Shown one piece after another: positions 9,154 to 18,307 of a stretch of DNA of 64,000 nucleotides; positions within the stretch are counted from its first letter, which is position 1, and the number at the start of each line of letters is the position of its first letter. A program made the translations under genes and the position numbers. Source of the DNA: G020348385 sp964538085 (GTDB taxonomy: Bacteria > Acidobacteriota > Aminicenantia > Aminicenantales > Aminicenantaceae); contig CAZIDF010000018.1 of the NCBI GenBank assembly GCA_964538085.1, positions 5,327 through 69,326 on the forward strand, given 5' to 3'. The notes beneath the pieces were generated by a model that ran no database searches, was not told where the DNA came from, and saw only the letters and a program-made list of their open reading frames with translations.

Positions 9154-10101
9154 TTACTTCCGCAGGATGAAGATGAGGCCGCCTATAAGACCGACGATAA
9201 GAGTAAATACAAAATCGGCAACGAGGGAAAAAGAGAAAGCCACGTGTTGGGCAATGCCAAAGGTTGCGAAAATTTGGATGAACAGCACTTCTCGAAGGCC
9301 CAGGCCACTGATCGTCACAGGGATAGTCAAGATCAAAAGAATGATCGGGATGAATATAAAATAATCGAGCAACGGAATTTCCAGATGAAAAGCTTTTCCG
9401 GCCAGATAGTAGTGCAGAATGACATTGATCTGCAAAAGAAAGGCCCAAAAAAGTGCCAGAAAAAAAGGCCTCTTTTTATCCTTGTATACGAAAACGACAC
9501 GCCGGAATTCAAAGATTTTGGATTTGAGTTTGAGCCAAAATCCTCTCTCTGGGATCCTTTCGAGGAAATAGGAGGCGATCGGAGTGAAAAAAAGGAATGC
9601 CGCGAAGAGGCCCAAGAATCCGACAAGCAGGGATATCCAGATGATGGGCAGACTTCGGGCCATCTCTAGCCGGGAGAGGGAAACGACAAAGGCGAAGGTA
9701 AGGAGGATGACGACTCCGGTGAAGCGCTCCACGATCACGATGGCTGATGATTTAAGGAGGGAGCGGGAATACCGCGACCCATCCTTGATACGGACAACAT
9801 CCCCTCCGAATCTCGTGGGCAAAAAAAGATTGAAAAAGTTGCCCACAAGGTATGACTTAGCCAAGAAACCCAAAGGGACTTCATCCCCCTGCGCCCGGAT
9901 CAGGATCTGCCATCTGTAGGCGCTTATCAGGAGTCCCAAAGAGTGCAGGGAAAAAGACAGCACCAGCCAAAAGATATCGATATTTTCGAGGGCTTGCGGG
10001 ATGTCTTTGATCCGGACTTCTCTGGTAAGGAGAAAAGCGAGGATAGAAAAACTGAAGAGGAGCTTAAGTGCCAAGATCCATAGATCTTTTCTTTTTGGCA
10101 T
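9154..10101 (-). CDS. Flippase-like integral membrane protein (UPF0104 / LPG synthase TM family)
   Basis: Integral membrane protein of the lysylphosphatidylglycerol-synthase transmembrane-domain family (UPF0104, YbhN-like). The 315 residues contain about eight hydrophobic segments. Family signatures present are SAYRWQILIRAQG, GNFFNLFLPTRFGGDVVRI (about residues 90-110, the most conserved stretch) and the late SGLGLREVLFIQIFATFG. Family members transport or flip lipids or lipid-linked compounds, or form the membrane half of MprF. The soluble aminoacyltransferase half of MprF is absent, so no aminoacyl-PG synthesis should be assumed. It lies 16 bases downstream of the AGCS symporter gene. Confidence 0.88.
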   Translation of the reverse strand: MPKRKDLWILALKLLFSFSILAFLLTREVRIKDIPQALENIDIFWLVLSFSLHSLGLLISAYRWQILIRAQGDEVPLGFLAKSYLVGNFFNLFLPTRFGGDVVRIKDGSRYSRSLLKSSAIVIVERFTGVVILLTFAFVVSLSRLEMARSLPIIWISLLVGFLGLFAAFLFFTPIASYFLERIPERGFWLKLKSKIFEFRRVVFVYKDKKRPFFLALFWAFLLQINVILHYYLAGKAFHLEIPLLDYFIFIPIILLILTIPVTISGLGLREVLFIQIFATFGIAQHVAFSFSLVADFVFTLIVGLIGGLIFILRK

Positions 10102-10117
10102 GGATAATGCCGTTTCT

Positions 10118-11842
10118 TTAATCCTTTTTGTAAAAATATTTGGTGGTCACTCTCCCGACCAATCCAGCGAGTATGATCAGGGAAACCAAATTTGGAAATG
10201 CCATGAAGGCGTTGGCCATATCTCCAATGTACCAGACGATATTTAAATGGACGCCCTGGATGATCGAACCAACAAATAGAAGGGATATGAATGCGATCCG
10301 GAAAGGAAAAACGATTTTGACGCCGAATATGTACTCCAGACATTTCTCTCCGTAGTAACACCAGCCGAGTAACGTGGAATACCCGAAAAGAAACGAGCTT
10401 ACAGCAATAATATAACCCCCGAAGGGTAGGACGGAATCGAAGGCCGCCGCTGTCAATTGGGTTGATGTCAAGTTCTCTGGCGACCCGAAAGCCGCGGTTT
10501 TGATGTACATTCCGGTGATAACGATGGTCAAGGTTGTCAGGGTGTTGACAACGAGAGTATCGATAAAAGTGCCTGTCATGGCGATCAATCCGTTTTTGGA
10601 GGGGTCTGATGATTTGGAGGCAGATTGGGCGATGGCCGCCGATCCAAGACCGGATTCATTGGAAAGAAGTCCCCTTCGCACACCGATGCTGATAGCCAGC
10701 CTGACCGACGTTCCGACCATGGCTCCTCCCACCGCTTTGATCGAAAAGGCGGACTTGAAAATGATCGAGAACGCATGTGGCAAGTTGGTGATGTTGGCCA
10801 GAATGATCACCATAGCCCCACAGAAATACAGGATGATCATGGTCGGGACCAGCCGCTCGGAAACACTACCGATCCTCTTGATCCCCCCCAGGATGACAGC
10901 GCCGACCATGGTCGTGATTACCAATCCGGTCAGCCAGAAGGGGACGCTGAACTGGTCGTTGAAAGCAAGGGCCATAGAGTTGGATTGGGCCATGTTTCCC
11001 GTGCCGAATAGACAGGCAATGGTTCCGCAAATAGCAAAAAACATCCCCATAAATTTGGCGATGGTTTGGTTTTTGATGCCATAACGGGCATAATACATCG
11101 GCCCGCCTGACATTTCTCCGCGCTCGTTTTTTATCCTGAACTTGACTCCCAGAAAGCCTTCAGCGTATTTGGTGGCCATACCGAAAAATCCGGCGATCCA
11201 CATCCAAACAGGGGCTCCTGGGCCCCCGGTGGCGATGGCCGTGGCCACACCGGCCAGATTTCCGTTGCCGACAGTGGCCGCCAGGGCTGTCATCAAAGCA
11301 GCGTAGGGGGTGATATCTCCCTCCTCTTTATCTGCTTTGTCTTTGTGCAGGGCTCCTCTCAAGACCAGTTTGAGAGAAAGCAATAGCCGTCTTACTTGAA
11401 TGAGGCGGGTGACGATGGTCAGGACCACGCCGATGGTTAAAAGAAATGCCACCATCAAGGGAAACCAGATAAAATCGCTGGCTTCTTTGGTGAAGACGAG
11501 CGCTCTGTCTAAAAATGTCAGCGTAAGATTGACGTCCACTACTTGGATTTCGTTTTCTTCGGATAGGATGACTTCTGTCTCAAACGGGGTGAGGCTGTAG
11601 AGGTCCATCTTCAGCAAATATCTTCCCGGGTCCAGGTCAGAATAACGGTAGTTTCCTCCTTCGTCGATCTCAGCTTTTGTGAATTCTTCTTCCCCTATAG
11701 GTATCACGAGCATGTTCCCGTGAGCGTAAGGCTTGTCTTTCGGAGAGACCGTGACCTTTCCCGTGATCTCTGCAGCGTTTAACGCAAGATATCCTGACAA
11801 TAGGATTGTAAGGGATAGGAAAACGAATAGTCTTTTCTTCAT
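10118..11842 (-). CDS. Alanine/glycine:cation symporter (AGCS) with N-terminal Ig-like periplasmic domain
   Basis: Sodium- or proton-coupled small amino acid uptake protein of the AGCS family. The transporter part runs from about residue 120 to 570 and carries the family signature around AATVGNGNLAGVATAIATGG, then GMATKYAEGFLGVKFR, SGGPMYYARYG and RRGLLSNESGLGSAAIAQS. Unusually, it is preceded by a signal peptide (residues 1-24) and an 85-residue beta domain of the carboxypeptidase-regulatory type (ITGKVTVSPKDKPYAHG, DEGGNYRYSDLDPGRYLL), the same domain class found on the TonB receptor in this window. AGCS proteins are usually about 450-490 residues; this one is 574. It sits 8 bases downstream of an NSS symporter gene, so transport genes are co-transcribed. 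Confidence 0.92.
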   Translation of the reverse strand: MKKRLFVFLSLTILLSGYLALNAAEITGKVTVSPKDKPYAHGNMLVIPIGEEEFTKAEIDEGGNYRYSDLDPGRYLLKMDLYSLTPFETEVILSEENEIQVVDVNLTLTFLDRALVFTKEASDFIWFPLMVAFLLTIGVVLTIVTRLIQVRRLLLSLKLVLRGALHKDKADKEEGDITPYAALMTALAATVGNGNLAGVATAIATGGPGAPVWMWIAGFFGMATKYAEGFLGVKFRIKNERGEMSGGPMYYARYGIKNQTIAKFMGMFFAICGTIACLFGTGNMAQSNSMALAFNDQFSVPFWLTGLVITTMVGAVILGGIKRIGSVSERLVPTMIILYFCGAMVIILANITNLPHAFSIIFKSAFSIKAVGGAMVGTSVRLAISIGVRRGLLSNESGLGSAAIAQSASKSSDPSKNGLIAMTGTFIDTLVVNTLTTLTIVITGMYIKTAAFGSPENLTSTQLTAAAFDSVLPFGGYIIAVSSFLFGYSTLLGWCYYGEKCLEYIFGVKIVFPFRIAFISLLFVGSIIQGVHLNIVWYIGDMANAFMAFPNLVSLIILAGLVGRVTTKYFYKKD

Positions 11843-11850
11843 GGTTTCCT

Positions 11851-13209
11851 CTATTCAGAGATGGTCTTGATGAAATAAAGAATGATGAGTATCGCGATCG
11901 GTGACAAAAATTTTATAGAAAAGGACCAAAGGGCGCGTAGCTTAAAAAGGGGATTCCCGGAGAGGACTTCTTGTGTTGCGTTTTTCATTCCCCAGACATA
12001 TCCCAAGAAAACACAGATCAAAAGAGCTCCGATCGGAAGAAACAGAGATAGAAAAATAAAGTCCATTTTACCCATGAAATCGATCTTCGTGAAAAAAGCC
12101 ATGCCTCCCGAAGAAAGGGCTGATGGAATTCCAAGGCAAAAGACAAACAGACCGACCAGGATCGCTGCCTTATAACGCGACCAACTCCGTTCATCCACGA
12201 AATAAGCCACCGGAACTTCCAGGAGAGAGATGGTAGATGTTAGGGCGGCTATGGAAAACAGCAAGAAAAAAAGGGTTCCAAAAAGAGCTCCGCCTGGAAT
12301 CTTTGAGAAGATGAGAGGCAGGACTTTGAAAACCAATCCTGGGCCGGCGGTAGGAGCGATTCCCGGGATGGCGAAGAGTGTGGGGAAGATGATGATACCG
12401 GCGAAAAATGCGATCAGCGTATCGAAAAAGCAAACCCACCCTGCTGAAGAGACAAGATTGTCTGATTTTGAAATATAGCTTCCGTAGGTCACCATGATTC
12501 CCATACCCAGGCTCAAGGAAAAAAAAGCTTGTCCCAGAGCGAAGAGAACGAGTTTCCCGCTCAGCAGTGAAAAATCCGGTTTTAGATAAAACGTGATCCC
12601 TTGTTTGGCTCCCGGTAGCATCAAGGCTCGTATTGCCAAGTAAATAATCAGAATAAAGAGGATGGGCATCAGGATTTTTGTCCACCGTTCGATGCCTCCT
12701 TTGATTCCCTTGGAAACGATGAATGTCGTGATCGTTATCATCACCAGGAAGAACAGGATGGTTTGAAGGGGATCTGCGCTGAACTCTGTGAATAACTTAT
12801 CCGATAGTTCACTTGTCATGCCGGTTTTGAACGAGCCGGTTGCGGTTTTCACCAGGTATCCGGCCGACCACCCAGCGATCACTGTGTAGTAGGAAAGAAT
12901 ACACATGGCTGTCAAGATCCCGAAATAACCGATGAGCTTCCACAAGCTTCCCGGTTTTATGAATTTAAAGGCACCGGCAGGATTTTTCTTGGTGTACCGG
13001 CCGATGACAAGTTCGGCCAGCATCACGGAAAATCCGATGAGAGCAACGGCCAATATGTAGACCAAAACAAAAAGCGCTCCCCCGTTCTGGCCAACCACCA
13101 TCGGGAAACGCCAGATGTTTCCCAATCCGATAGCAGAGCCGGAGGCTGCAAACACAAAAGCGACTTTTGACCCCCAGGCTCCTCGCTGGATCAAATCCTG
13201 ATTTTCCAT
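11851..13209 (-). CDS. Sodium-dependent transporter, NSS (LeuT-like) family, copy 1
   Basis: Neurotransmitter:sodium symporter family (SNF, LeuT fold), importing an amino acid or similar solute with sodium. The 452 residues contain about eleven hydrophobic segments. The first segment has the diagnostic GSAIGLGNIWRFP, which forms part of the substrate and Na+ sites, and later stretches include TAMCILSYYTVIAGWSAGYL and LTSTISLLEVPVAYFVDE. It is clearly paralogous to the product at 13528-14895, with the same length and the same KLAF/KVAFVFAASGSAIGLG opening. The two genes are separated by a 318-base gap that carries a repeat. The substrate cannot be told from sequence. Confidence 0.93.
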   Translation of the reverse strand: MENQDLIQRGAWGSKVAFVFAASGSAIGLGNIWRFPMVVGQNGGALFVLVYILAVALIGFSVMLAELVIGRYTKKNPAGAFKFIKPGSLWKLIGYFGILTAMCILSYYTVIAGWSAGYLVKTATGSFKTGMTSELSDKLFTEFSADPLQTILFFLVMITITTFIVSKGIKGGIERWTKILMPILFILIIYLAIRALMLPGAKQGITFYLKPDFSLLSGKLVLFALGQAFFSLSLGMGIMVTYGSYISKSDNLVSSAGWVCFFDTLIAFFAGIIIFPTLFAIPGIAPTAGPGLVFKVLPLIFSKIPGGALFGTLFFLLFSIAALTSTISLLEVPVAYFVDERSWSRYKAAILVGLFVFCLGIPSALSSGGMAFFTKIDFMGKMDFIFLSLFLPIGALLICVFLGYVWGMKNATQEVLSGNPLFKLRALWSFSIKFLSPIAILIILYFIKTISE

Positions 13210-13374
13210 TTTTATCCTGTATTAATTACCACAATCACCATCGATTGGTAAAGAAATATTGAATGAATTATTTAAAAAAAATTCTGGCACTAACTTGCTT
13301 TAAAAACTCAATACAAAGAACAAAGTCATAATTTCTATCAGAATTTTTTCCCCTTCGGGTGAGCCAATATTGCT

Positions 13375-13500
13375 GGGCGGGGAGGGTCGGCGGCTACGCT
13401 GCAATCCATTCGCAGTATTCATATACAGCTTCATGAATCACTTCCTCGCATCCATTGATGATAGGGTGGGGCGGAGGGCCTCGACTCGTGAATAATTCAT
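13375..13500. repeat. Dispersed intergenic repeat, copy 1, in a 318-base gap
   Basis: The gap 13210-13527 holds no gene. Its left part is AT-rich and probably carries the promoter of the minus-strand NSS gene. From 13375 it has a G-rich tract (GGGCGGGGAGGGTCGGCGG), then about 105 bases that closely match 28497-28622: ACAGCTTCATG, then CACTTCCTCGCATCC, then a second G-rich tract AGGGTGGGGCGGAGGG. The match is read by eye over many short identical blocks. Confidence 0.75.
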
Positions 13501-13527
13501 TATGAGGGGAGTCAAAAGGCTTAGCTG

Positions 13528-14895
13528 TCACCCTGTTAGCGTCCTGATAAAGATGAGGATCAGGATGATGACCACAGGGGCCAAAAATTTAATATTGAAT
13601 ACCCAGATTGACTTGAAACGAAAGCGTGGATTCCCGAAAGAAATTTCTTTGAGGGCATTTTTGATCCGCCATACATAGCCTACAAAAATGCTGATGATCA
13701 ATCCTCCAAGGGCGAGGACGATATTGCCGAACACGATGTCCATGTTTATTAGAAATTTCCACTTGGTGAAAATTTCTAATCCCCCTACCGACAATCCGGA
13801 TGGGATCCCCAGCAAAAAACAGAACGATCCGACCAGAATGGCCGCTTTTTTTCGCGACCAGTTTTTTTCATCCACAAAGTAGGCCACCGGAACTTCCAGC
13901 ATAGATATAGTCGAAGTCAAGGCGGCCACCAGAATGAGAAAGAAAAAAAGCACCCCAAAGATGTACCCCCCAGGGATCTTCGAGATAATGATCGGGAAGA
14001 CCTGGAACATCAGGCCTGAGTCGGCGACGAATTTATCCGGGGTGATTCCCGGCGTGGCGAACAGGGTCGGGAAGATGATGAATCCTGTCAAAAGGGCGAC
14101 CAACGTCGTGGAAAAGCAAACCCAGCCGGCTGAAGTGACGAGATTGTCTTTTTTGGATAAATAACTGGCATAGGTTATCATGGTGCCGACGCCGATGCTC
14201 AATGAAAAGAAGGCCTGCCCGATGCCGAAAAAAATCACTTTTGTCGTCAGCTTGGAAAAGTCAGGCTTGAGATAAAAGGCAAGTCCCGTACCCGCTCCCG
14301 GCAGAGTCACGGCTCTCAGGGCTAGCAAGATGATCAACCCGAACAATATGGGCATTAGAATTTTTGACCATCTTTCGATGCCCGCTTTGACTCCCTTGGA
14401 AATCACAAAGGTTGTCAGCCCTATGATCACGAGAAGACAGAAAAGGACCTCGACGGGCTTGGAGGCGAAATTCTGGAATATGGCATCCGATTCCTGCCAT
14501 GATATCTCTCCCTTGAACACCCCGCCGATCGTTTTGTAAAAATACCCAAAGGCCCACCCGGCGATAATCCCATAATAGGAAAGGATGCAGGCACAACCGA
14601 AAACACCCATGTACCCGGCCAGTTTCCAGGGTGTTCGCGGTTTGATGGCTTCGTAGGCACCAACGGGATTTTTTGCCGTGTGTCTTCCGAGAGTGAATTC
14701 GGCCAGCATCACCGTGAACCCGATCAATACAACAGCGACGATGTAAACCAAGACGAAAATAGCCCCGCCATTCAATCCTGTCATCAACGGGAATCGCCAA
14801 ATGCTTCCCAATCCGATGGCCGAACCGGATGCGGCAAAAATGAAAGCGAGCTTAGAACCCCAACTGCCTCGCTTCGAATCTTCCTGATATTCCAT
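13528..14895 (-). CDS. Sodium-dependent transporter, NSS (LeuT-like) family, copy 2
   Basis: Second NSS-family sodium symporter, 455 residues, paralogous to the product at 11851-13209. The signature of transmembrane segment 1 is GSAIGLGSIWRFP (residues about 24-36), differing from copy 1 by Ser for Asn near the Na+ site. ACILSYYGIIAGWAFGYFY and LTSTISMLEVPVAYFVDE are also shared with copy 1. The start is preceded by a usable AGGAGA site read on the minus strand. It is the first gene of the minus-strand run, divergent from the flavodiiron gene at 15018. The paralogues probably arose by tandem duplication and may differ in substrate. Confidence 0.93.
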   Translation of the reverse strand: MEYQEDSKRGSWGSKLAFIFAASGSAIGLGSIWRFPLMTGLNGGAIFVLVYIVAVVLIGFTVMLAEFTLGRHTAKNPVGAYEAIKPRTPWKLAGYMGVFGCACILSYYGIIAGWAFGYFYKTIGGVFKGEISWQESDAIFQNFASKPVEVLFCLLVIIGLTTFVISKGVKAGIERWSKILMPILFGLIILLALRAVTLPGAGTGLAFYLKPDFSKLTTKVIFFGIGQAFFSLSIGVGTMITYASYLSKKDNLVTSAGWVCFSTTLVALLTGFIIFPTLFATPGITPDKFVADSGLMFQVFPIIISKIPGGYIFGVLFFFLILVAALTSTISMLEVPVAYFVDEKNWSRKKAAILVGSFCFLLGIPSGLSVGGLEIFTKWKFLINMDIVFGNIVLALGGLIISIFVGYVWRIKNALKEISFGNPRFRFKSIWVFNIKFLAPVVIILILIFIRTLTG

Positions 14896-15017
14896 TTTTT
14901 GTCTCCTCTACTTTTAGCACAAAAGTTCTCTAGATAAAAGGGTCTGGTTCTACTTTTTTGGAACGTCTTCGATTTTTTGTTAGAATAGAAGGTCATTTTG
15001 AATGAGGAGGTTCTTAG

Positions 15018-16220
15018 ATGCCGGCTGTATCGATAAAACCTGATATCTACTGGATCGGTTTGAACGACAGGATCACGGATCTTTTCGAAGGACTGTGGCC
15101 CATCACTAAAGAAGGGGTCACCTACAATTCATATCTGATCGACGATGAAAAAAAAGTCATCATCGATCTGATGAAATCGTTCAAGGGGGACGAATATTTT
15201 GCCCAGATAGATGAGATCACGGATGTGTCCAAGATCGACTACATCATCATAAATCACATGGAGCCTGACCATACGGGTCTTCTTCGAACCTTGAGGAGGA
15301 TTTCGCCTGATGTTACTCTCATCGGTTCTGCTAAAACGAAAAAGTTGTTGGAAGATTTTTATTCCATACGGAAAAATGTCGAGGTTGTCAATGATGGAGA
15401 CACGCTTTCATTGGGGAAGCGGACCCTGCAGTTTTTCATGACTCCGTTTTTGCATTGGCCTGAGACCATGATGACCTATGAACCATCGGAACGCCTCCTT
15501 TTTTCTTGTGATGCATTCGGAGGTTATGGAGCTATCCGGGGTGCCATATTCGATGACCTTTGCGAAAATCCCGATTTCTACGAGAAAGAGGCCCTTCGCT
15601 ATTATGTCAACATTGTTGCGAATTATAGTCCGAGGGTTTTGTCGGCTATCGAAAAATTGGCGGATGTTCCAGTGGATGTGATCGCGCCCTCCCATGGTCT
15701 TATCTGGAGAAAAAATTCCTCGCGCATCGTGGATTTGTACAAGAAGTGGGCAGAGTGTGAATCAGGAAAGACAGAACCGGGAATCACGCTTGTTTATGGC
15801 TCGATGTACGGGAATACCGAAGTTGTGATGAACGCTGTGGCACAAGGAATCTCCAGGGCGGGCATTTCCGTCGAGATTTTCGATGCCGCCCGCACCCACG
15901 TGAGCTACATCCTTCCTTCTCTTTGGACAAAAAAGGCTGTTATGATCGGAGCCCCTACCTATGAAGTTTCTCTTTTTCCTCCCATGGCGGATGTTTTGAA
16001 TATGGCAGTGAGAAAACGGGTCAAAAACAAAAAGGCCGCCTATTTTGGCAGCCATGGATGGAGCGGAGGGGCCTTAAAAGAGATGCAGAAGATCGTAGAG
16101 CCTTTGAAATGGGATCTTATGGACACCTTTGAATTCCTCGGGGCTCCCTCGGAAGAGGACATCAAGAAGGCAGAAGAATTCGGGGCTCGATTTGCCGAGG
16201 CTGTGAAAAAGGAAGAATAA
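15018..16220 (+). CDS. A-type flavodiiron protein (FprA family)
   Basis: Soluble flavodiiron protein that reduces O2 to water and/or NO to N2O, protecting an anaerobe or microaerophile. The N-terminal metallo-beta-lactamase-like domain (about 1-250) carries the diiron ligands: NHMEPDH (H-x-E-x-D-H), the His of FLHWPETM, the Asp of FSCDAFGGYG and the His of APSHGLIW. The C-terminal flavodoxin domain (about 255-400) begins ITLVYGSMYGNTE, the FMN phosphate loop, and has APTYEVSLFPP and FGSHGWSGG. Length (400) is standard for class A. There is no fused rubredoxin and none is adjacent. The start has GAGGAGG 8 bases ahead, and a likely -10 (TAGAAT) lies about 30 bases before that. Confidence 0.95.
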   Translation: MPAVSIKPDIYWIGLNDRITDLFEGLWPITKEGVTYNSYLIDDEKKVIIDLMKSFKGDEYFAQIDEITDVSKIDYIIINHMEPDHTGLLRTLRRISPDVTLIGSAKTKKLLEDFYSIRKNVEVVNDGDTLSLGKRTLQFFMTPFLHWPETMMTYEPSERLLFSCDAFGGYGAIRGAIFDDLCENPDFYEKEALRYYVNIVANYSPRVLSAIEKLADVPVDVIAPSHGLIWRKNSSRIVDLYKKWAECESGKTEPGITLVYGSMYGNTEVVMNAVAQGISRAGISVEIFDAARTHVSYILPSLWTKKAVMIGAPTYEVSLFPPMADVLNMAVRKRVKNKKAAYFGSHGWSGGALKEMQKIVEPLKWDLMDTFEFLGAPSEEDIKKAEEFGARFAEAVKKEE

Positions 16221-16286
16221 CCACTTCCCCTCCTCCTCGACGACTAAAGCTCGGTGGATTTAAACTCTTTTCATGTACAAGGAGCG

Positions 16287-17621
16287 ATGAGATTGAACAT
16301 ACCCAAAAAGAAGCAAGTTATTAAGCGCAGGGATTTCTTGAAATGGACAGGAAGCGGGCTCGCATTCTCTGCCTTGCGCCCTTTCCGCTCGATTGCACAA
16401 ATTGAATCGCCCGCAGGAAACGACTTGTTTTGGGTCAAGGAGATTCCCTATCATCCCTTTGTCGGTAAGCTGGGATCGAATGCCCATGCGGGTGTGGAAT
16501 GTCTCCTCCATCTTATGGGGAGTAAAGGACTGAAGTTTTATCGTTCAGAGTTGCTCTCTGAGCTTTGCGGTCCGGCTGGATTGATCGAGGCGACGGATGT
16601 GGTTTTGCTCAAGGTCAATGCCCAATGGAAATACAGAGGGTGCACAAACATCGATCTTGTGCGCGGTGTGATCCAGAGGATTTTGGACCATCCCGATGGT
16701 TTTATCGGCGAAGTGGTGGTAATCGAAAACGGCCAGGGAAGGGGAAGTTTTTATTGCGATAGGATGTATGCGAGTAATAATAATGCCATTTATCCTGACG
16801 ATCGAATTCATGCCAATGCAGAGAATGAAAACCATCATTATATGTATCTGGTGAATGATGTGTTCGATGACCCTAGAGTTTCTTGTTATCTCTTGGATCC
16901 GATCCGATCGATGTTTATCGACGATTCCGATCATTTCACGGATGGCTACCGAATCTTTCAAAATGTGTCTTATCCGTGCTTCACAACGGCCGGTGGACGG
17001 CGGATTGAATTGCGTGAAGGAATCTGGAATGGCGATGGCTACCGAGATAACGTCAAATTGATAAATATTCCTGTTCTTAAACATCATGACAAAAATGGTT
17101 CGGAGATCACGGCATCCCTAAAACACTTCTATGGGATCCTCTCCATGGCGGATGGCCAATCCAAATTTCGGCATTACAGCGGATTGGGTAAGACTTGTGG
17201 GAAGATGGTGGCCTCTGTTAGAACACCTGTTTTGAACATTATCGATGCCATTTGGGTATCGCATTTGAGTTTGAAGGGCTATCCACAAGAAACGACCTTT
17301 AGGGCAAACCAACTCCTGGCAAGCCAGGATCCTGTCGCGCTGGATTATTGGGCGTCCAAGTATATCATGTATCCCATCGATTGGAACGAAAGGCACCATC
17401 CTGATTTCCCCGGTATCGACCGCTGGCTTAGCGATGCAAGAAATGCCATAAACCAGGAGGGAGGACTTTATCGTCCTGAGCAGGGTGTCTTCATCGATAA
17501 AACGACGAAGAATGAATGGGAAATGAATGTCTACGACCAAAACACCCCGCTGTTCATTCGGCAAAAACTCGAAGAGATCAATGAAAGCATTTTGTCGAAA
17601 AGACGTTTTATTATCAAATAA
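16287..17621 (+). CDS. Tat-exported DUF362 domain protein
   Basis: Predicted exported protein with a twin-arginine signal: IKRRDFLKWTGSGLAFSALR. This route usually means that a cofactor is inserted before export. The rest resembles DUF362 proteins: DVVLLKVNAQWKYRGCTN, VVVIENGQG, LINIPVLKHHDKNG and ASLKHFYGILSM, ending in a segment (SQDPVALDYWASKYIM) typical of the family. No ferredoxin Cys motif is visible. Start choice is open: GTG 16254 has no ribosome site, ATG 16287 has AAGGAG only 2 bases ahead, and TTG 16293 has the same GGAG at a normal 8 bases. It lies 33-70 bases after the flavodiiron gene and may be co-transcribed, but the functional link is unknown. Confidence 0.8.
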   Translation: MRLNIPKKKQVIKRRDFLKWTGSGLAFSALRPFRSIAQIESPAGNDLFWVKEIPYHPFVGKLGSNAHAGVECLLHLMGSKGLKFYRSELLSELCGPAGLIEATDVVLLKVNAQWKYRGCTNIDLVRGVIQRILDHPDGFIGEVVVIENGQGRGSFYCDRMYASNNNAIYPDDRIHANAENENHHYMYLVNDVFDDPRVSCYLLDPIRSMFIDDSDHFTDGYRIFQNVSYPCFTTAGGRRIELREGIWNGDGYRDNVKLINIPVLKHHDKNGSEITASLKHFYGILSMADGQSKFRHYSGLGKTCGKMVASVRTPVLNIIDAIWVSHLSLKGYPQETTFRANQLLASQDPVALDYWASKYIMYPIDWNERHHPDFPGIDRWLSDARNAINQEGGLYRPEQGVFIDKTTKNEWEMNVYDQNTPLFIRQKLEEINESILSKRRFIIK

Positions 17622-17751
17622 ACGTTTATTCTCCTCCTAATTCCAACTTATTGCCTGCAGACTGGGGAAGAATCTTGCGCACATTTCCTGCTTTTAAACG
17701 TCGAGCTAAATGTGGTAATATACCTGAAGATTCGCTGTAACGAGGTCCAAT

Positions 17752-18213
17752 ATGGGGTCTGATTGGAAAAAAGATCTAGCTACATTTTTTGAAGAACACG
17801 CAATCATCGAAACGAGCAAAAAAGAGACGCTCGATGATTTTGATCAGTTTTGCGAGTTTATCGCTGAACCGGCGTTTGAAAAATTGTCGGAAGCGCTGAA
17901 AGATTTTGGCATCGCATCAAAATCCCAAAAGACTCGGGGAAAATCCATCACATTCACCATAAATTTTCCTGGCTCTCGGATAGACAACTTTCATTATTCC
18001 ATTTGCCTTCCGAAAAATTCTATCGAGTTGAGATTAGCCTTACGAATAAGGGGAAGGAAAGACAAAGGGAGCATCATGGAAGAGAAACCATTGCCCTTCA
18101 TTGATGGCATAATTCCTGCGGGTGTTCTGAAGTTGAAAAAAGAAGATATTATTCAAGACATCATCCGTCACTACCGTGATTTTGTCCTCGAAGCGCTGAC
18201 CTCCTCTCGATAG
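17752..18213 (+). CDS. Conserved-looking protein of unknown function
   Basis: I do not recognise this 153-residue product. It has no signal peptide or membrane segment, so it is probably cytoplasmic. An acidic helical N-terminal part (DDFDQFCEFIAEPAFEKL) is followed by a beta-rich middle (SITFTINFPG, YSICLPKNSIELRLALRI) and a basic loop, then an amphipathic helix to the end. Codon use matches the neighbours. The ATG follows CGAGGTCCAAT, a moderate ribosome site, and a possible -10 (GGTAATATACC region) lies about 40 bases upstream. Confidence 0.6.
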   Translation: MGSDWKKDLATFFEEHAIIETSKKETLDDFDQFCEFIAEPAFEKLSEALKDFGIASKSQKTRGKSITFTINFPGSRIDNFHYSICLPKNSIELRLALRIRGRKDKGSIMEEKPLPFIDGIIPAGVLKLKKEDIIQDIIRHYRDFVLEALTSSR

Positions 18214-18307
18214 AACTCTCCCCTCTAGCCTTTTTATTTTTCGCTTGAGTCATACTCGAGAAAATTTGAATAGTGAAGAAACTTCTGCTACCTTGTTTTC
18301 TTTTGTC

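Noticed and set aside
9154..10101. MprF-type aminoacyl-phosphatidylglycerol synthase
   Set aside because: Only the membrane flippase-like part exists; the soluble transferase domain is missing.
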